Below are positions 1 through 11,003 of a stretch of 64,000 nt of DNA, in pieces (positions within the stretch are counted from its first letter, which is position 1; each line of letters starts with the position of its first letter). The notes under the pieces were generated by a model. That model was not told the origin of the DNA, made no database searches, and saw nothing but the letters and a program-made list of their open reading frames with translations. Both the position numbers and the translations under genes were made by a program. Source of the stretch: Cyprinodon diabolis (Eukaryota; Chordata; Actinopteri; Cyprinodontiformes; Cyprinodontidae); NCBI GenBank assembly GCA_030533445.1, contig CM060081.1:36627111-36691110 (forward strand). Reading direction: 5' to 3'.

Positions 1-950
1 GCTCAAGGAAGATCAGAGTCAGATTACAGAATCAGTCATTGTTTAAGCCAAATTGGACTTAATGGGAGACGATCAAGCAGGACACCATTGTTGAAAACCA
101 GTCCTAAAAAATCCAGACAGGCATTTGACAATCTGAAACTTCTTGGAGAATGCCCTATGGGCAAATGAGACAAAAGAACTTTCTTGCGTATCAAGAGAAG
201 AACAATGTCCCTAATGTGAAAAATTTTATGTTCTGGGGCTAGTTTACGTCATCTGCCACAGGGTCTCTTGAATATCTGCGGGGTAAAATAAAATATCAAA
301 ACTACCTGGGAATTCCATTAAAAAATATGCTCTCCAGTGTGATGGGTCTTGCAACAAGATAATGACCCAAAACACACAGCTAGAAACAGCCAAGACTGGC
401 TGAGAGGAACACATTGGACCATTCTACACTGCAAAAACCATCTAGAAATGAGTAAAAATGTCTTAAATTATGTTTATTTACTCCAAATTTGAGCAGGTAA
501 ATAATATAGTTTGCCAATAGAATTAGTATTTTTACTCTTAAAATAAGATCATTAGATAATATGCACTTGAAATAAGACAATGCAAAAGTTTTTTCTTATT
601 TTAAATGTAAATTATATTGTTCTATGGCTATTGGTTCTAAGTGTCTTACTTACCACCTCAACTCAAGAAACAAATCCTTTATTTTAAGAAAAAAATGACT
701 TCTTTAGATTTCATTTTTTTTGCAGTGTACAGTGGTTTTCTATGAAACCTAATCTAAATCGTATTGAACATCGTACCTATGGTAACTGGAGCTGTTTGCT
801 CATCAGGAGTGGACCAAAATGCCTGTTGAGAGGAGCAGAAGTCTCATTGATAATTACAGGGATCATTTGGTTTAGAGTGATTACCCAAGTTATGGATACC
901 ATTATTTTTGTCCAGGCCTGTTTCATAAGTTGATTTTTTCAGATCATTCT
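1..950 (+). pseudogene. Tc1-like transposase relic (left-truncated, interrupted)
   Basis: Decayed Tc1/mariner-superfamily transposase read left to right. Scattered in-frame stops are present, but family blocks remain: an LNGRRSSRTPLLK-like stretch near 60-105, a [13 protein letters not shown] block at about 340-390 that carries the second catalytic Asp, and NLNRIEH at about 750-770 that corresponds to the final Glu block. A 301-bp MITE (427-727) splits the coding relic between the last two blocks; the reading resumes directly after it. The left end lies outside the window and the right end is indistinct. It cannot make a functional transposase. Confidence 0.8.
427..727. mobile_element. 301-bp MITE with CACTGCAAAAA termini and TA target duplication
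   Basis: Starts CACTGCAAAAA and ends TTTTTTGCAGTG, flanked on both sides by TA (425-426 and 728-729). The inner 30 bases of each end are also imperfect inverted repeats. The host Tc1 coding relic is continuous across the insertion, so the boundaries are well supported. No coding capacity. The TA duplication points to mobilisation by a Tc1/mariner-superfamily transposase. Confidence 0.8.
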
Positions 951-1586
951 GTCAGAGAATGGTGAAAAGCAATGTCTTATTTATTTGTTCATTTTCATAA
1001 ATATATTATCTATCACCTTTGTCACATTCAAGTTGTTCCTGATACTATAGTGAGTTTTTCCTTTATAAGTGATACCAACATCCGATCACATGTGTACAGT
1101 TTTTAGGGGCTTTCCATCAATTTCCTTCTGCCTTAATCCAATCTGTGTATTCTGAATATATTTTATTGATGAGAGTGATTCGATATTCCAAAAGTAAATA
1201 AAAAAAAATAAAAAATGTAACAGGACATTTTTGGATCATTCTATGAAAAGTCAACATATAATTGTTAGTTAAAATTAGCAGTTTCAAATACCCAGAGTAG
1301 CTGGAAAGAAAATCATGCCATGATGAAAATCCCTTTAATCCACTTTCTTCCTCATTCCAACATGTCTAGATGCTTATATTCATTGAGTTGCTTCCATGTG
1401 ATTGGCACAACTTATATTTTAATTGACAATCTGGTCAAATCAATTAATTTAAAAGTCACAATAGTCAGGAATTTGAAACAAACAGATGCCATTTATAATT
1501 AACTCTAAAAATCACAGCACAATGCCCTTGGAGCCAAAGTGTTACAGATGTTGGGTGTCATGCTTCCCACATAATTTCCATTAATT
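951..1586. other. intergenic, no gene seen
   Basis: AT-rich sequence downstream of odorant receptor OR-A. The first part may be the decayed tail of the Tc1 relic. I see no convincing exon, RNA gene or clear repeat here. Confidence 0.5.
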
Positions 1587-2379
1587 TCACCTGCAAGTTT
1601 CTTTTAAAGCTTTTGGCTGGACCCGAATGATCTTCTGACAGGACAGATACCGGATCCAGTACTTCCTGAAAAGCTCATCCCTGAACCCATAGATAACTGG
1701 ACTCATGAAGCGGGGGATGATGTAGACGAGCAAGAAGAAGATGTAGCGGATCTCCAGGGACAGCTGGGGGAAAAGGGAGATCAGAGCAGCCTGGAGGGAA
1801 GGAACCACGAAGGCGAGCATGCACAGCAGCAACTGAAAATAAGGAATGAAAAAACAAAAGATTTAAGGACATTTTATTTGTAAAAGAAAAGGCAAATCAA
1901 GTATAAGACCAAGTAATATAAACTAAATCAGGTAGCAACATTTTAGTATCAAAATGGTATTTTCCTTAAATAACCTTTTCATGCACTTAAAGAATAAAAC
2001 AGTAAAAGAAAAGCAATATCAAAGAAAATAAATAAATACACAGAAAAAAATCAGCTTATTAAAAAAAAAATATTGAAACAAAGAAATAAAATCAACAAAA
2101 AATACATATTATGTTATTTAGAAATGCATACACTTGTAGCAATATGTAAAAAAAAATCAAAGTATCAAAGTTTTGATACCATCTTTAACAAATTTGGTTA
2201 AATAGGACAAATAAGTCCCATTATTAAATAAGCTGTACTTTATTTTGCTGATATTTATTAAATAAATAAATTCAAATAAACTTGTAGCAGGAAGACTTTT
2301 TGCAGCACTTCTGCAACTTTCTGACATTTGGAAAGTGGTTTTAATTGTTTTTTATCTAGGTAGGTTTTACTGTTTTACT

Positions 2380-2423
<44 letters not shown>

Positions 2424-4141
2424 CTATGGATATTATCTCTAGTATTTTTATATTTACATAAAGTAGAATCCTACAAATCGGTAAGTGAGTGATGGAATAA
2501 AATCAATTAGATTAAGAAAAAGGATGATATAGTTTAATTAATACTTAGACATCTGTATTTATTGCAGGTCAACTCTTGGTATTGCATTGCTTAATGATTC
2601 TGCTCCTTAGTATTAAGATGTCACCTGCACTCCGTGAAGCAGCACAGTGTTCCTGGCTCTCCTCACGGATGCCAGGCTGGTTGAGGCAGCCTGTGCTGTC
2701 AGCATGATCTTGCAGTAGGTGTAGAGCAGCGTGAGGGCCACAAAGGAGAGGTACAACCCATCAAATACGCTGTTCTTGTAATAGATGGAAGGATCACGAA
2801 AAAGAAAAGAATGGTCACAAAAAATGCCCTTGTGGAAGAAACTCGGAGGCTCCTTGAAGATGGTGATGAGGAGGTCTGTGATTGGAGGGGTGGCAGCAAG
2901 GATGAGGATGATCCATATAAGGTGGAGGGTGCGGGGCACTGTGCACAAGCTGGTGTGGCGCAGGGGGATGCAGATGGCGATGAAGCGCTCCACAGCCATG
3001 CCAGCTAGGATGAGAGGGGTGAAGCGGGTGGTGAAAACAGCTGTCATCACCTGAAGATGGTGTAAATATGTTGTAGAGGTGGTCAGAATAATAACGCAGA
3101 GAGGTACAGATAGTCTATTTAGTTCATTTAATCACAAACTAACAGCAGTTTGTATTCTAATTTCACCTTTTCTTAAAACAATGTATTTGATGCATGGAAC
3201 CAGAGACATTATTGCAAATATTTCTGTTAAAGGCTATAATCAGAAAGTCCTTATGTATTTTACCTTCTATAAAAGACACAAAATAACATAGCAATGTGAG
3301 TTGCATGATCAAGGAAAAGCTTTTTTACACTCAAATGCTTTTTTCCCCCTTCTTTTCACACATTGTATTTTTTATTCTTCACACTTCCAATATTTGGCTG
3401 TGTCAACACTTAAATGATGAAAAACATCTTTTAAATTTCTCCATAAATAGGTAGCTACAGCTGCCTTATTTCAGACATTCTGTGGGAAAAAGCTGATGGA
3501 AAATATACAGAATTTACCAGAAGGCAACAGACTGAGACATTGATCTTTCTGAAGATGTAGCTGATCACATACAGGGTCGTCACGAGCGTGAGCTGCAGAG
3601 CATCGTTGACAACCATGCAGATAAACATGATGTACCGGGAGTTCTCGTAGAAGAGACTAGGGTCAAGAGAAATAAGCTGAGAGAGAAACGGACACTTATA
3701 TGTTCACGTTAGAGAGAGTAGATAAGCAGCTGATGCAAATTACTGATATGATAAAGACTGTCCTGTAATGAATTTTCCAAGTAAAATGTGTTTATTGAAC
3801 AAGAAATGAATTTAATAATATATGATAAAATATAATAATATATTAATTCTTACACATTTATTCATAGTCTTTATCTGTAGTTAAATCACAATAAATATCA
3901 CTTTATATGACAGAAAATTTTTCTCAGAACTCTGTTTCATTTCATATTCTCCAATTTATAAGAAACAGCCATACCTGTGCCGTAAAAAGGTGTGCACCAT
4001 ACTGCTGTTGATGATGCTGAGGACCAGCCACACCATCACAGCCACTATGTTTTTAGTCAGAGCGTTCGAGAAGCTTTCTTTAGGCAGGGCCACATCACTC
4101 CCTGTCTGCATAGAGCTGTTATTACTCATAAGAAGAGCCAT
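1587..4141 (-). CDS. odorant receptor OR-A (OR131-2-like), four coding exons, 325 aa
   Basis: Seven-transmembrane odorant receptor of the fish OR131-2-like type, expected in olfactory sensory neurons. Coding exons on the minus strand: 3975-4141, 3518-3656, 2625-3050 and 1587-1832 (978 nt with stop). All introns have GT/AG ends. The first junction splits a codon (CACAG^GTATGG to CCCTAG^TCTC), giving HS-LFYENSRYIMF. This differs from the phase-0 junction of the neighbouring receptors but restores frame and length exactly. The other two junctions are phase 0 (CCLL/VMTAVFTT and HGVQ/LLLCML). Family signatures: NSSM N-terminus, TM2 VVNDALQLT, TM3 MAVERFIAICIPLRH, TM6 ARNTVLLHGVQ, TM7 PRFMSPVIYGFRD. 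Introns 2 and 3 are not shared with the other receptors here. Intron 3 holds a TA microsatellite. A possible 5' untranslated exon ends at 4431 (AAG^GTAGGTG). Confidence 0.85.
2383..2418. repeat. (TA)n microsatellite in an OR-A intron
   Basis: Uninterrupted TA dinucleotide run of about 36 bases inside the last intron of OR-A. Confidence 0.95.
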
Positions 4142-5335
4142 GTTTTTGGAGAAGGAGGAACAGTTTTTTAATATCTCCTCCTTACTGTCTAAGGAAGCAG
4201 AAAGGTCAATTTATGTTTAGATTTTGAAATCAAGTTCCATTTAAAAAAAAGATTTAAAATTATGCTTGGGAATATTCCCGGTATATCACAGGGAACATGT
4301 TGTAGTAAGAATTAGAAAATCAGTTTGACAAAACATTTTGTTAACTAAACCTCCTTTAAACATATTGATGAAATACTTATAGACAAACAGTTAAGATTTA
4401 TTATAAAATAGGTCATTGTCATACACCTACCTTATGGAGAGGCTTCCAAAACTCATGTTTTAGACTCTTAAAAGGAGCTGTAATAGAAAACAAATATATC
4501 TCAATATGTCACTGTTGTAAAAAGATGATATATATAAACAAAATGAGCATAAAATTCTGATTCATTGTTGACATTCTTAGCCAAACACAATCATTTCTGT
4601 TCTTAAATAATCTTTAAGATGTGGATAAATGCAGTTAAACTGACGAGATTGGTATTCAAGAGCTTCTACATTCAATAACAAATAGTGTTATATACTCACA
4701 TCTATAAACCGAAGACTGAAATCTCACTTTGTGAGATTGTAAGATACATGTTCTTTCCTATTTATCAGAAGTCTGACAGTGCTTTTATCCATGAGTCAGT
4801 ATTACTGAGTTATAGGGATAGGCTGAAGGCTATGATGTAACAGATTAGATAGTTTCCTCTAATAAGCATATGCAAACAGTGTGCTTTGTAATCCTCCTAT
4901 AAATCTGAAATAATGATTTTGTTTCAGTTTTCCAAAATTTTACTGATATATTTGGAATATTCTTCAGCACATTTATTGCCTTTTTATAAGTCTATGAGAA
5001 GGAATGTTTTGGGAAGCAGTCAAAGCAAACTAGACCTTCACCAGAATGTTATATTTAACAAGAGAAAAGCCCAATATTTTCTAACTGTTTATTCGTTTTT
5101 TTTGTTGATTTACGACTTTCACTTTCAAGATGACAAAAATGTCAGGTATAGGACTTGTTTGTCCTGTTAAATGGCCTTTAAAGCACATATTTAGACTATT
5201 AAAGCACAAAGTAATTTTTATTGTCTGAAGGGTTGGCTGATTGATTGATTAATTTAACTTTAGTAAATAATTCAGTGTGTCTATTTGATAATGCATTGTA
5301 TTAATAGTTATTAATATGAAATTATAGAATTTTGA
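4142..5335. other. 5' flank of OR-A, no other gene seen
   Basis: Non-coding region upstream of OR-A. It contains a plausible untranslated first-exon splice donor at 4431 and a matching acceptor near 4195 (CTTAG). Beyond that the AT-rich sequence shows no exon or recognisable repeat. Confidence 0.45.
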
Positions 5336-6600
5336 TTGCAAACTATAATTTATAATTCCCCATTAGTTAAAAGCCTTAAACTGATCCAAAATGCTGCAGC
5401 CATAATTCTTATGAAAATTACAAAGAGAGATAATATCTCTCCTATCCTGGCTTCTTTTCCTTGGATTCCTGTTAAACCCAGAATAGAATTTAAAATCCTC
5501 CTTCTCACACCAAAAGCCTTAAATGGCCAAGCTCCATCTTATATCAAAGATCTGATTGTTCCTTATGTTCCTAGCAGAGCAATTCGCTCTCAATCTGCAG
5601 GTTTACTAGTGGTTCCTAGAATTTCTAAAAGTAGAATTGGAGGCAGATCTTTTAGTTATCAGGCTCCTCTCCTGTGGAACCAACTACCAGTTTTAATCTG
5701 TGAGGCAGACACCCTGTCTACTTTTAAGGGTAGGCTTAAAACTTTCCTTTTTTATAAATCTTATAGTTAAAAACAGTGATGTGCGCTTAGTCGCTGGGTA
5801 AGTAGAGAGGTAGGTGGAGATAGAGCATTAACAGCCCGATCCGGTGGCGGAGAACTTCAGTTTGGATAGGCCTTTCTACTTGGCTCTGCCTTGACCACAC
5901 TGTGGCTCTACTTTTCTTATACCTCATCCAAAATATTTAGGTATCCCAAGTTATTTTCTCCATTTGTGCTGCTATAGGCTTAGACTGCTGGAGGAAATAA
6001 AGACCCCTCTTCATCACTATATCTCTATTTTCGTATTCTGCAGTACTTGTTAGTTAAATATCTAACGTTATGCTCTCTGCCTTTTCTCATCATAGTAGTT
6101 TCATCTGGTCTGTTGCTGTTTGGCTGTGACTCCATCCTGGAGAGAAATATCAGCTGGGCTGCTGCCATCAAAACCTTTGTTTATAGATGTTCGAGCTTGG
6201 CATGTTTTTCAGTGTAGTCCTGTTTCTCTTACTGTGACTAACTGTATGCGCCCTTTTTCATCCTCTGACATTGGACCTGGCTGGAGATTATCTGCCTGGC
6301 TGTGTTTCCTGGACGGGGCCACCTGTGAAAATGGTTGACAGTTGCCTGTGTATCTCTGCTTCTTTTTCTTTGTCTGCTTTTGTCTCTTCTACAGAAGCAG
6401 ACAGTCTCGGTAGATGGCCCCTCACTCTGAGCCTGGTTCTGCTGGAGGTTTCTTGCTGTTAAAAGGAGGTTTTCCTCTCCAATGTTGCGACAAGGATGCT
6501 TGGTGTGAGGGATTGCTGTCAAGTGAATAAGGCAACGCAATCATTTGGTTTTCCCTTAGATGGAAAACTTTGGACCAATCTGACTGTATGATCTAGGCAG
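5336..6600 (+). mobile_element. 5'-truncated LINE (L2-type), C-terminal coding part plus 3' tail
   Basis: The open stretch 5336-5770 encodes the region after the reverse transcriptase of an L2-like non-LTR element: LIQNAAAIILMK, then LASFPWIPVKPRIEFKILLL, then KALNGQAPSYIKDL, LLVVPR and LWNQLP blocks, ending in STFKGRLKTFLF. After about 600 bases of 3' UTR comes a tail segment, roughly 6390-6600 (CTGGTTCTGCTGGAGGTTTC, then AAAAGGAGGTTTTCCTCTCC). That segment recurs at 41025-41290, 41990-42245 and 56830-57000. The N-terminal endonuclease and RT are missing. Assignment to L2 rests on motif recognition; a Rex1-type element is the alternative. Confidence 0.65.
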
Positions 6601-7512
6601 GAACAGTACAGGAATCCAGGAGTTCTCAGTTTAATCAGAGGTTCCGATCAAAGCAGGAACAGAGGGATCCAGCTTCCAGGAATCCACAGAGCATGAAGGC
6701 AAGTTCAGATGCAGACGGGTCCAGAAGCGTGCCCAGACAGACAGGTACAGATGAAGACAGGCAGGCTCAGTGGTTGAGGGAAGCTGAGACAAGACGTGGT
6801 ACCAGGGTTTCAGCAGGACCTGGTCTCCTCCTAGGGGCCAGACTTACGGAAATAAAACTGACTCTCTTGGCGTTCCGAGCCAAAACGCTGAGGGCTCTGA
6901 GGAGAAGGATCAGGAAACGATCAAAAGGCAGGATAAAAACCAAAACCCTCTCGCTCCACTGGCTGTCGGGAACCAGGACATGCACCATAGAATAAACTAA
7001 ACAGACAAACTAACAGGCATAACCAAAAAGACAGCAAAAAATTATCTGGCCCCAATAGCTCGGGCTGAACTGAATATAAAGGAACTGACACAAGTAGATG
7101 AGATGAGTGCTAATTAGAAAACCAGGCAGCGTTAGACAGGTGAGTTAAATAGAACAATTAAGGTTAGCTATCAGGGCAGATCATGACACTTGAAGGTTTA
7201 CTGGAGGATGTTTACTGGAGATGACCAAAATAAGTGGTCCTCCTAATTGTCAATCATTCTGGTGATATGTTTATGTAAGGCCGTCCTACATACCCGTCCA
7301 CATTTTCACTTACCAGTGGTGAGTCTGACATAGTGGAAAAATTTCAAATCTTCTTTTAGAAAGTAAGCTTGTATGAGCGATGCAAACAGCAACTTTTAAA
7401 CAGAGCGTGAACATGAAGAAAAGGGCTTGTGCACGCTCTTGCACACGTTTAATAGGCGTTCCCTCCCTGGAGTGGGTACAGGGTTGTTCATGTGCACTCT
7501 TTTTTTTTTTGA
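6601..7512. other. unclassified repeat-like sequence, no gene seen
   Basis: Mixed-composition DNA between two LINE fragments. It looks repeat-derived (purine-rich stretch 6600-7000, short poly-T run at 7500-7511) but has no protein motif I recognise. The short open frames at 6693-6995 and 7380-7616 show no family signature. Confidence 0.35.
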
Positions 7513-7559
7513 GTGGAGAGGGTGGGTCTTTTCAAAGATGGTGCTGCTCCCTCCACATT

Positions 7560-8175
7560 TCCCATGTTTGTATCTATAAGTCAAGTGAGGAGACAACTGG
7601 AGAGACTGAATCGTAATAAGTCACCAGGCACTGATGGTGTCAGCCCCAGAGTCCTGAAGGCCTGTGCAAAACAGCTCTGTGGGATTCTACAGTACCTCTT
7701 CCACCTTAGTCTGACCCAGGAGACACTCCCAGTGATGTGGAAGACCTCCTGCCTTATTCCAGTACCAAAGAATAGTCAGCCAACAGTCCTCTGTGGCTAA
7801 AGACCTATTGCACTGACATCCCATATAATGAAAGTCATAGAAGAAGTTCTGTTGGTTCACCTCAGCAAGCAAACAAGCAGCTATCAAGACCGCCTGCAGT
7901 TTGCTTATCGCCATGGAGTTGATGATGCCATCATACACCTGCTTCAACAAACACACTGTCACTTAGACAAGGCAGACAGCACTGTGAGGATCATTTTCTT
8001 TGATTACCTCCAACCTCCATCTCTTCAGTAAGAGGCTCCTTCAGATCCGGTGGAAGACAAACCACTACAGAAGATCCTTCCTGCCTACAGCTATCAACAC
8101 CTGGAACAACTGTTTAGAATAATAACTCATCAGTTAATGTACCGTTTAAGTTTTGGATCAATAAAATATCTTTGA
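7560..8175 (+). pseudogene. LINE reverse transcriptase fragment, internally deleted
   Basis: Encodes the fingers region of a non-LTR retrotransposon reverse transcriptase: VRRQLERLNRNKSPGTDGVS, then VMWKTSCLIPVPK, a stop at about 7798, and RPIALTSHIMKV. The frame then passes through YQDRLQFAYRHGVDDAII to DSTVRIIFFDY. It jumps at about 8010 to a C-terminal piece (RSFLPTAINTWNN) and ends in ATAAAATATCTTTGAAT. The catalytic palm motif is absent. The KSPGTDGVS block is typical of several clades, so I leave the family open (Rex1/CR1/L2 group). Confidence 0.7.
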
Positions 8176-8378
8176 ATAGAACATAATTGAATGGATGAAG
8201 TCACATTTTAGTGTAATGGCGATCTGTACAGTAACAGTACAGTTGTAAGTTCGGTGATGTCATAGCACAAAAATGTCTACTGTAGCTCCATACAAACCTA
8301 TGTAATTTTAAATAGCAATTTTTAAGGGAAAAATAAAGCTGGAGACCTTTTAGTTCATGGACGATTAGGAATAACATA
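8176..8378. other. short non-coding flank left of ERV1
   Basis: About 200 bases without recognised features. Its last four bases, CATA (8375-8378), form the left copy of the ERV1 target duplication. Confidence 0.6.
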
Positions 8379-9331
8379 TGTCGTGTATTATCTCTCTTCT
8401 TAACGACTTAAAGATTGGGACTAAGTTTTGTAAAAATTCAAAGTTCTTAAAAGCTGTAGAAAAAGTCTTCAGACACTGATAAAAAATTAGGCAGAGGCAA
8501 CTGAGTCCAGGTCCAGATTGTTTTATTGCAAAATACAGATAAAACACCCGAGATGCGTACCGGTCCACATCTGACTTCCAAACGGAGACAGTCCCACTTA
8601 TATTCACTCCCGGGGCTCGGGGCTCTTTCATCTTGGTGGAAGACCCTCCTCCAAACCATATTTTATATTTTTAATTGAAGCCTTTCTTTGATATATCAAA
8701 GCTTTTTCTTTCACAAGTCCTAGTGACATTACTTGTAGATCATGATGACATTTATTGCTACTACATCATAGTCTTAATCATCAATATGTCCAAACAATGT
8801 TTTCATCCAGTATGACTTATGATCATAACATCACATCAAAAAAGGTCAGCATGAGTTTAAAACTCAAGGTCCCAGTAAAACCCTCACTTTCTGTGCGACC
8901 AGTACTGCATAGTGTGCTTTGACGATGACAACTCACTTTATCACAATTAGTTCAGCTTAGCTGTGCAGCCCTGAACAACCCATCCTCAATGCGTCTGACT
9001 TACAAACAGGACTCATTTCTGCACCCTGGTTTTCAGAGGCCTCAAATGGCTTCAAATTCCCTGCAATGCTCCTGTTCTTTCGCTCACTCTAGGTATTTTT
9101 CCCACCCTGGCCTTATCTTACAGACTTCAAGGTTGCGCCCCACAGCTGCAGCTGCAGAAGCCTTTTACACACACACACTGCTTCTGTATCTCTTCATATT
9201 CGGTGGCGCACATTCTTTTGGACTCTGTGACCTGTATAACATAAATGTATTTAGTGTAAAACATTTATTCAATATGTAAAACATGTATCCAATATATTCT
9301 AATCATTGGTGTAGATTAATTTACTTCATCA
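8379..9331 (-). repeat. ERV1 3' LTR (953 bp)
   Basis: Minus-strand U3-R-U5 beginning TGATGAAG at 9331 and ending GACGACA at 8379. TATAAG box at 8597-8602 and AATAAA at 8522-8527. It carries a 114-bp segment (8653-8766) that the 5' LTR lacks; the rest is collinear. Confidence 0.95.
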
Positions 9332-9342
9332 TTCCCCCCTTT
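9332..9342 (-). other. ERV1 polypurine tract
   Basis: Minus-strand AAAGGGGGGAA directly abutting the 3' LTR, the primer for plus-strand DNA synthesis. The same tract abuts the 3' LTR of ERV2. Just upstream is a perfect 7-bp hairpin stem, TTGATCC/GGATCAA. Confidence 0.9.
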
Positions 9343-9960
9343 GATCCTAAAAAGGATCAACTCAGTGATTGTCAAAGTGAAATACTATACTATAAATGTG
9401 AAGTTTCAAAAATAACTGCTGTTTATATATTTTGCACACCAAACTAGAAGTGAGACCAAAACACACCATATACTTATAGTGAGTGATATAAAATGTGGTG
9501 ATTACATGATAAAATGTAAAAAATGGAGAACGTCTTCAAAAAAAGAGGGATCTCCCCCCCCCTGGGCTCACTTATGAGGATCTTTTCGTCGTTGCTTACT
9601 TTTTTTTTGTAGAAAGGTTTTCTAACTTCGTTTTTTCGGCAGAGGAAAATGTCAATGCCCAAGCAGACTCTTGTGCCCCGAGGTCACCGCATTCCCTCTG
9701 CACGGGTGTGGTTAAACACCCATAAATAAACCAAGAAAAGCTTCATCATTCCTAGACTATGCCAGGAAAAGCACATCATCCAATGGTCAATTGACCTTCA
9801 ATACAACCAACCTAGGAGTAACCATGTGGCACTCTCCTGCACAGTACTTGTACTGTCACATATATTACACAATTATTTTGTCAGTTATTTTTAGCATTGG
9901 TATTCATAATCCTCCATAATCCCATTGTCCTTTATATCCAGTATGGTGTTGTAGTTGAGA
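9343..9960 (-). other. ERV1 3' untranslated region
   Basis: Non-coding stretch between the accessory gene and the polypurine tract. No significant open frame. It contains the hairpin next to the tract and otherwise nothing I recognise. Confidence 0.6.
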
Positions 9961-10596
9961 TTAATAATAGTGCGGGCCCCCGTTTGGGCCCCCATGGGGA
10001 TAGGGAGCCATATGCCGTTGATCAGTGGTCAGCTGCAACAGCTGCCCTTGCAGGTTGATAATGGTCTGCCGTGCCTCTTGAAGTTGTTGTCTTAGCTCCA
10101 AATTTTCTCGGGTCAAACGCTGATTCCCAGCCTTTACTTTGCGTTTGTACATGGTGCGGCGCAACAGTTCACAGGGTCGACGTGAGTAGGTGTGCATCAG
10201 ACCCTTCATTAACTTGGAATAAACCTCCGTGCTCATAGAAGTGATTTCAGGCTTAAGGTCATCGTCGGTTTTGTACAATTCCAAAGGATGAGCCAAGAAC
10301 TTTGCAACATGGCGAGCTTCCGCAGGGGTAAGCACTATGTCATCTGCTATGACAACAGGAGGTGGAGTGATAGGCCGCGTTTCGTGTAACTCAGCCAGCA
10401 TGCCTGAAGTGGATGGCAGCTCCTGAAGCAATCTGAAGGGCGGTGGTGGTCGTCGATCCTCCGGATTCTCGGGACTGGCAGGGGTGCTGTTTGGGCCGAA
10501 ATCGATCCTGAGGTTCCCAGGTGATGGCGGGTTGGACAGTGGCTTCCCTGTAGGTGATGGTAGTTGATCATCTGGCTGCCTTTTGGGTGTCATCAT
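9961..10596 (-). CDS. ERV1 3' accessory gene, bZIP-like protein (211 aa from first ATG)
   Basis: Open reading frame between env and the 3' LTR, a position used for regulatory genes in complex retroviruses. The N-terminal 80 residues are rich in Pro/Ser (SPENPEDRRPPPP). A central block, VIADDI to PEITSMS (83-122), is conserved with ERV2. The C-terminus has a basic stretch (146-160, RRTMYKRKVKAGNQR) followed by heptads: d positions L161, L168, A175, L182, L189; a positions N165, L172, I179, L186. This is a leucine zipper with an a-position Asn, and the whole resembles a bZIP, although the classical N-x7-R signature of the basic region is not exact. The tail is Gly/Tyr-rich. The frame is open upstream to a likely splice acceptor (AACAG^G at 10654), so translation may start earlier. 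Function unknown; a nuclear regulator is my inference. Confidence 0.75.
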   Translation of the reverse strand: MMTPKRQPDDQLPSPTGKPLSNPPSPGNLRIDFGPNSTPASPENPEDRRPPPPFRLLQELPSTSGMLAELHETRPITPPPVVIADDIVLTPAEARHVAKFLAHPLELYKTDDDLKPEITSMSTEVYSKLMKGLMHTYSRRPCELLRRTMYKRKVKAGNQRLTRENLELRQQLQEARQTIINLQGQLLQLTTDQRHMAPYPHGGPNGGPHYY

Positions 10597-11003
10597 AGGT
10601 TTGTTCCAACCCGAAGGTGCGACGCCTGGCCCCCCTGCCGGGTCTTCTGGCTGCCTGTTGGGAACATAGGGGCCTGCAGCCTCCTCTACTTGTGTGCCTA
10701 CTGACGCCTGTGTAAAGTATCTCTCTCTATTGTTCTCTAGTCATTCCTTGGGGTAATAACCTTCCTTCATAAGTTTTCTCCATTGTCAATCAATCTGCAT
10801 TTGGAGACATAATAAGGCATTCTTAGATTCCATCTTAAGGCATATTATCTCCTAAATCTATAGATGAGTCAGCATGCAAATTACTGTATCTTCGTGAGTA
10901 AGTATATGAGTCTTTGTTATGCAAATTAATTTACATATATACAATGTTGTTATTAAAGAAATGCACGTACCTGGTGAGGGTGGGATGTGATCATGGTTAT
11001 GTT

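Noticed and set aside
3657..3974. OR-A as a pseudogene because exon 1 ends one base out of phase
   Set aside because: Using the acceptor CCCTAG at 3656 restores the frame and gives exactly the expected residue spacing.
9474..9662. Second small gene after the ERV1 accessory gene
   Set aside because: 62 codons, no counterpart in ERV2, composition like non-coding sequence.
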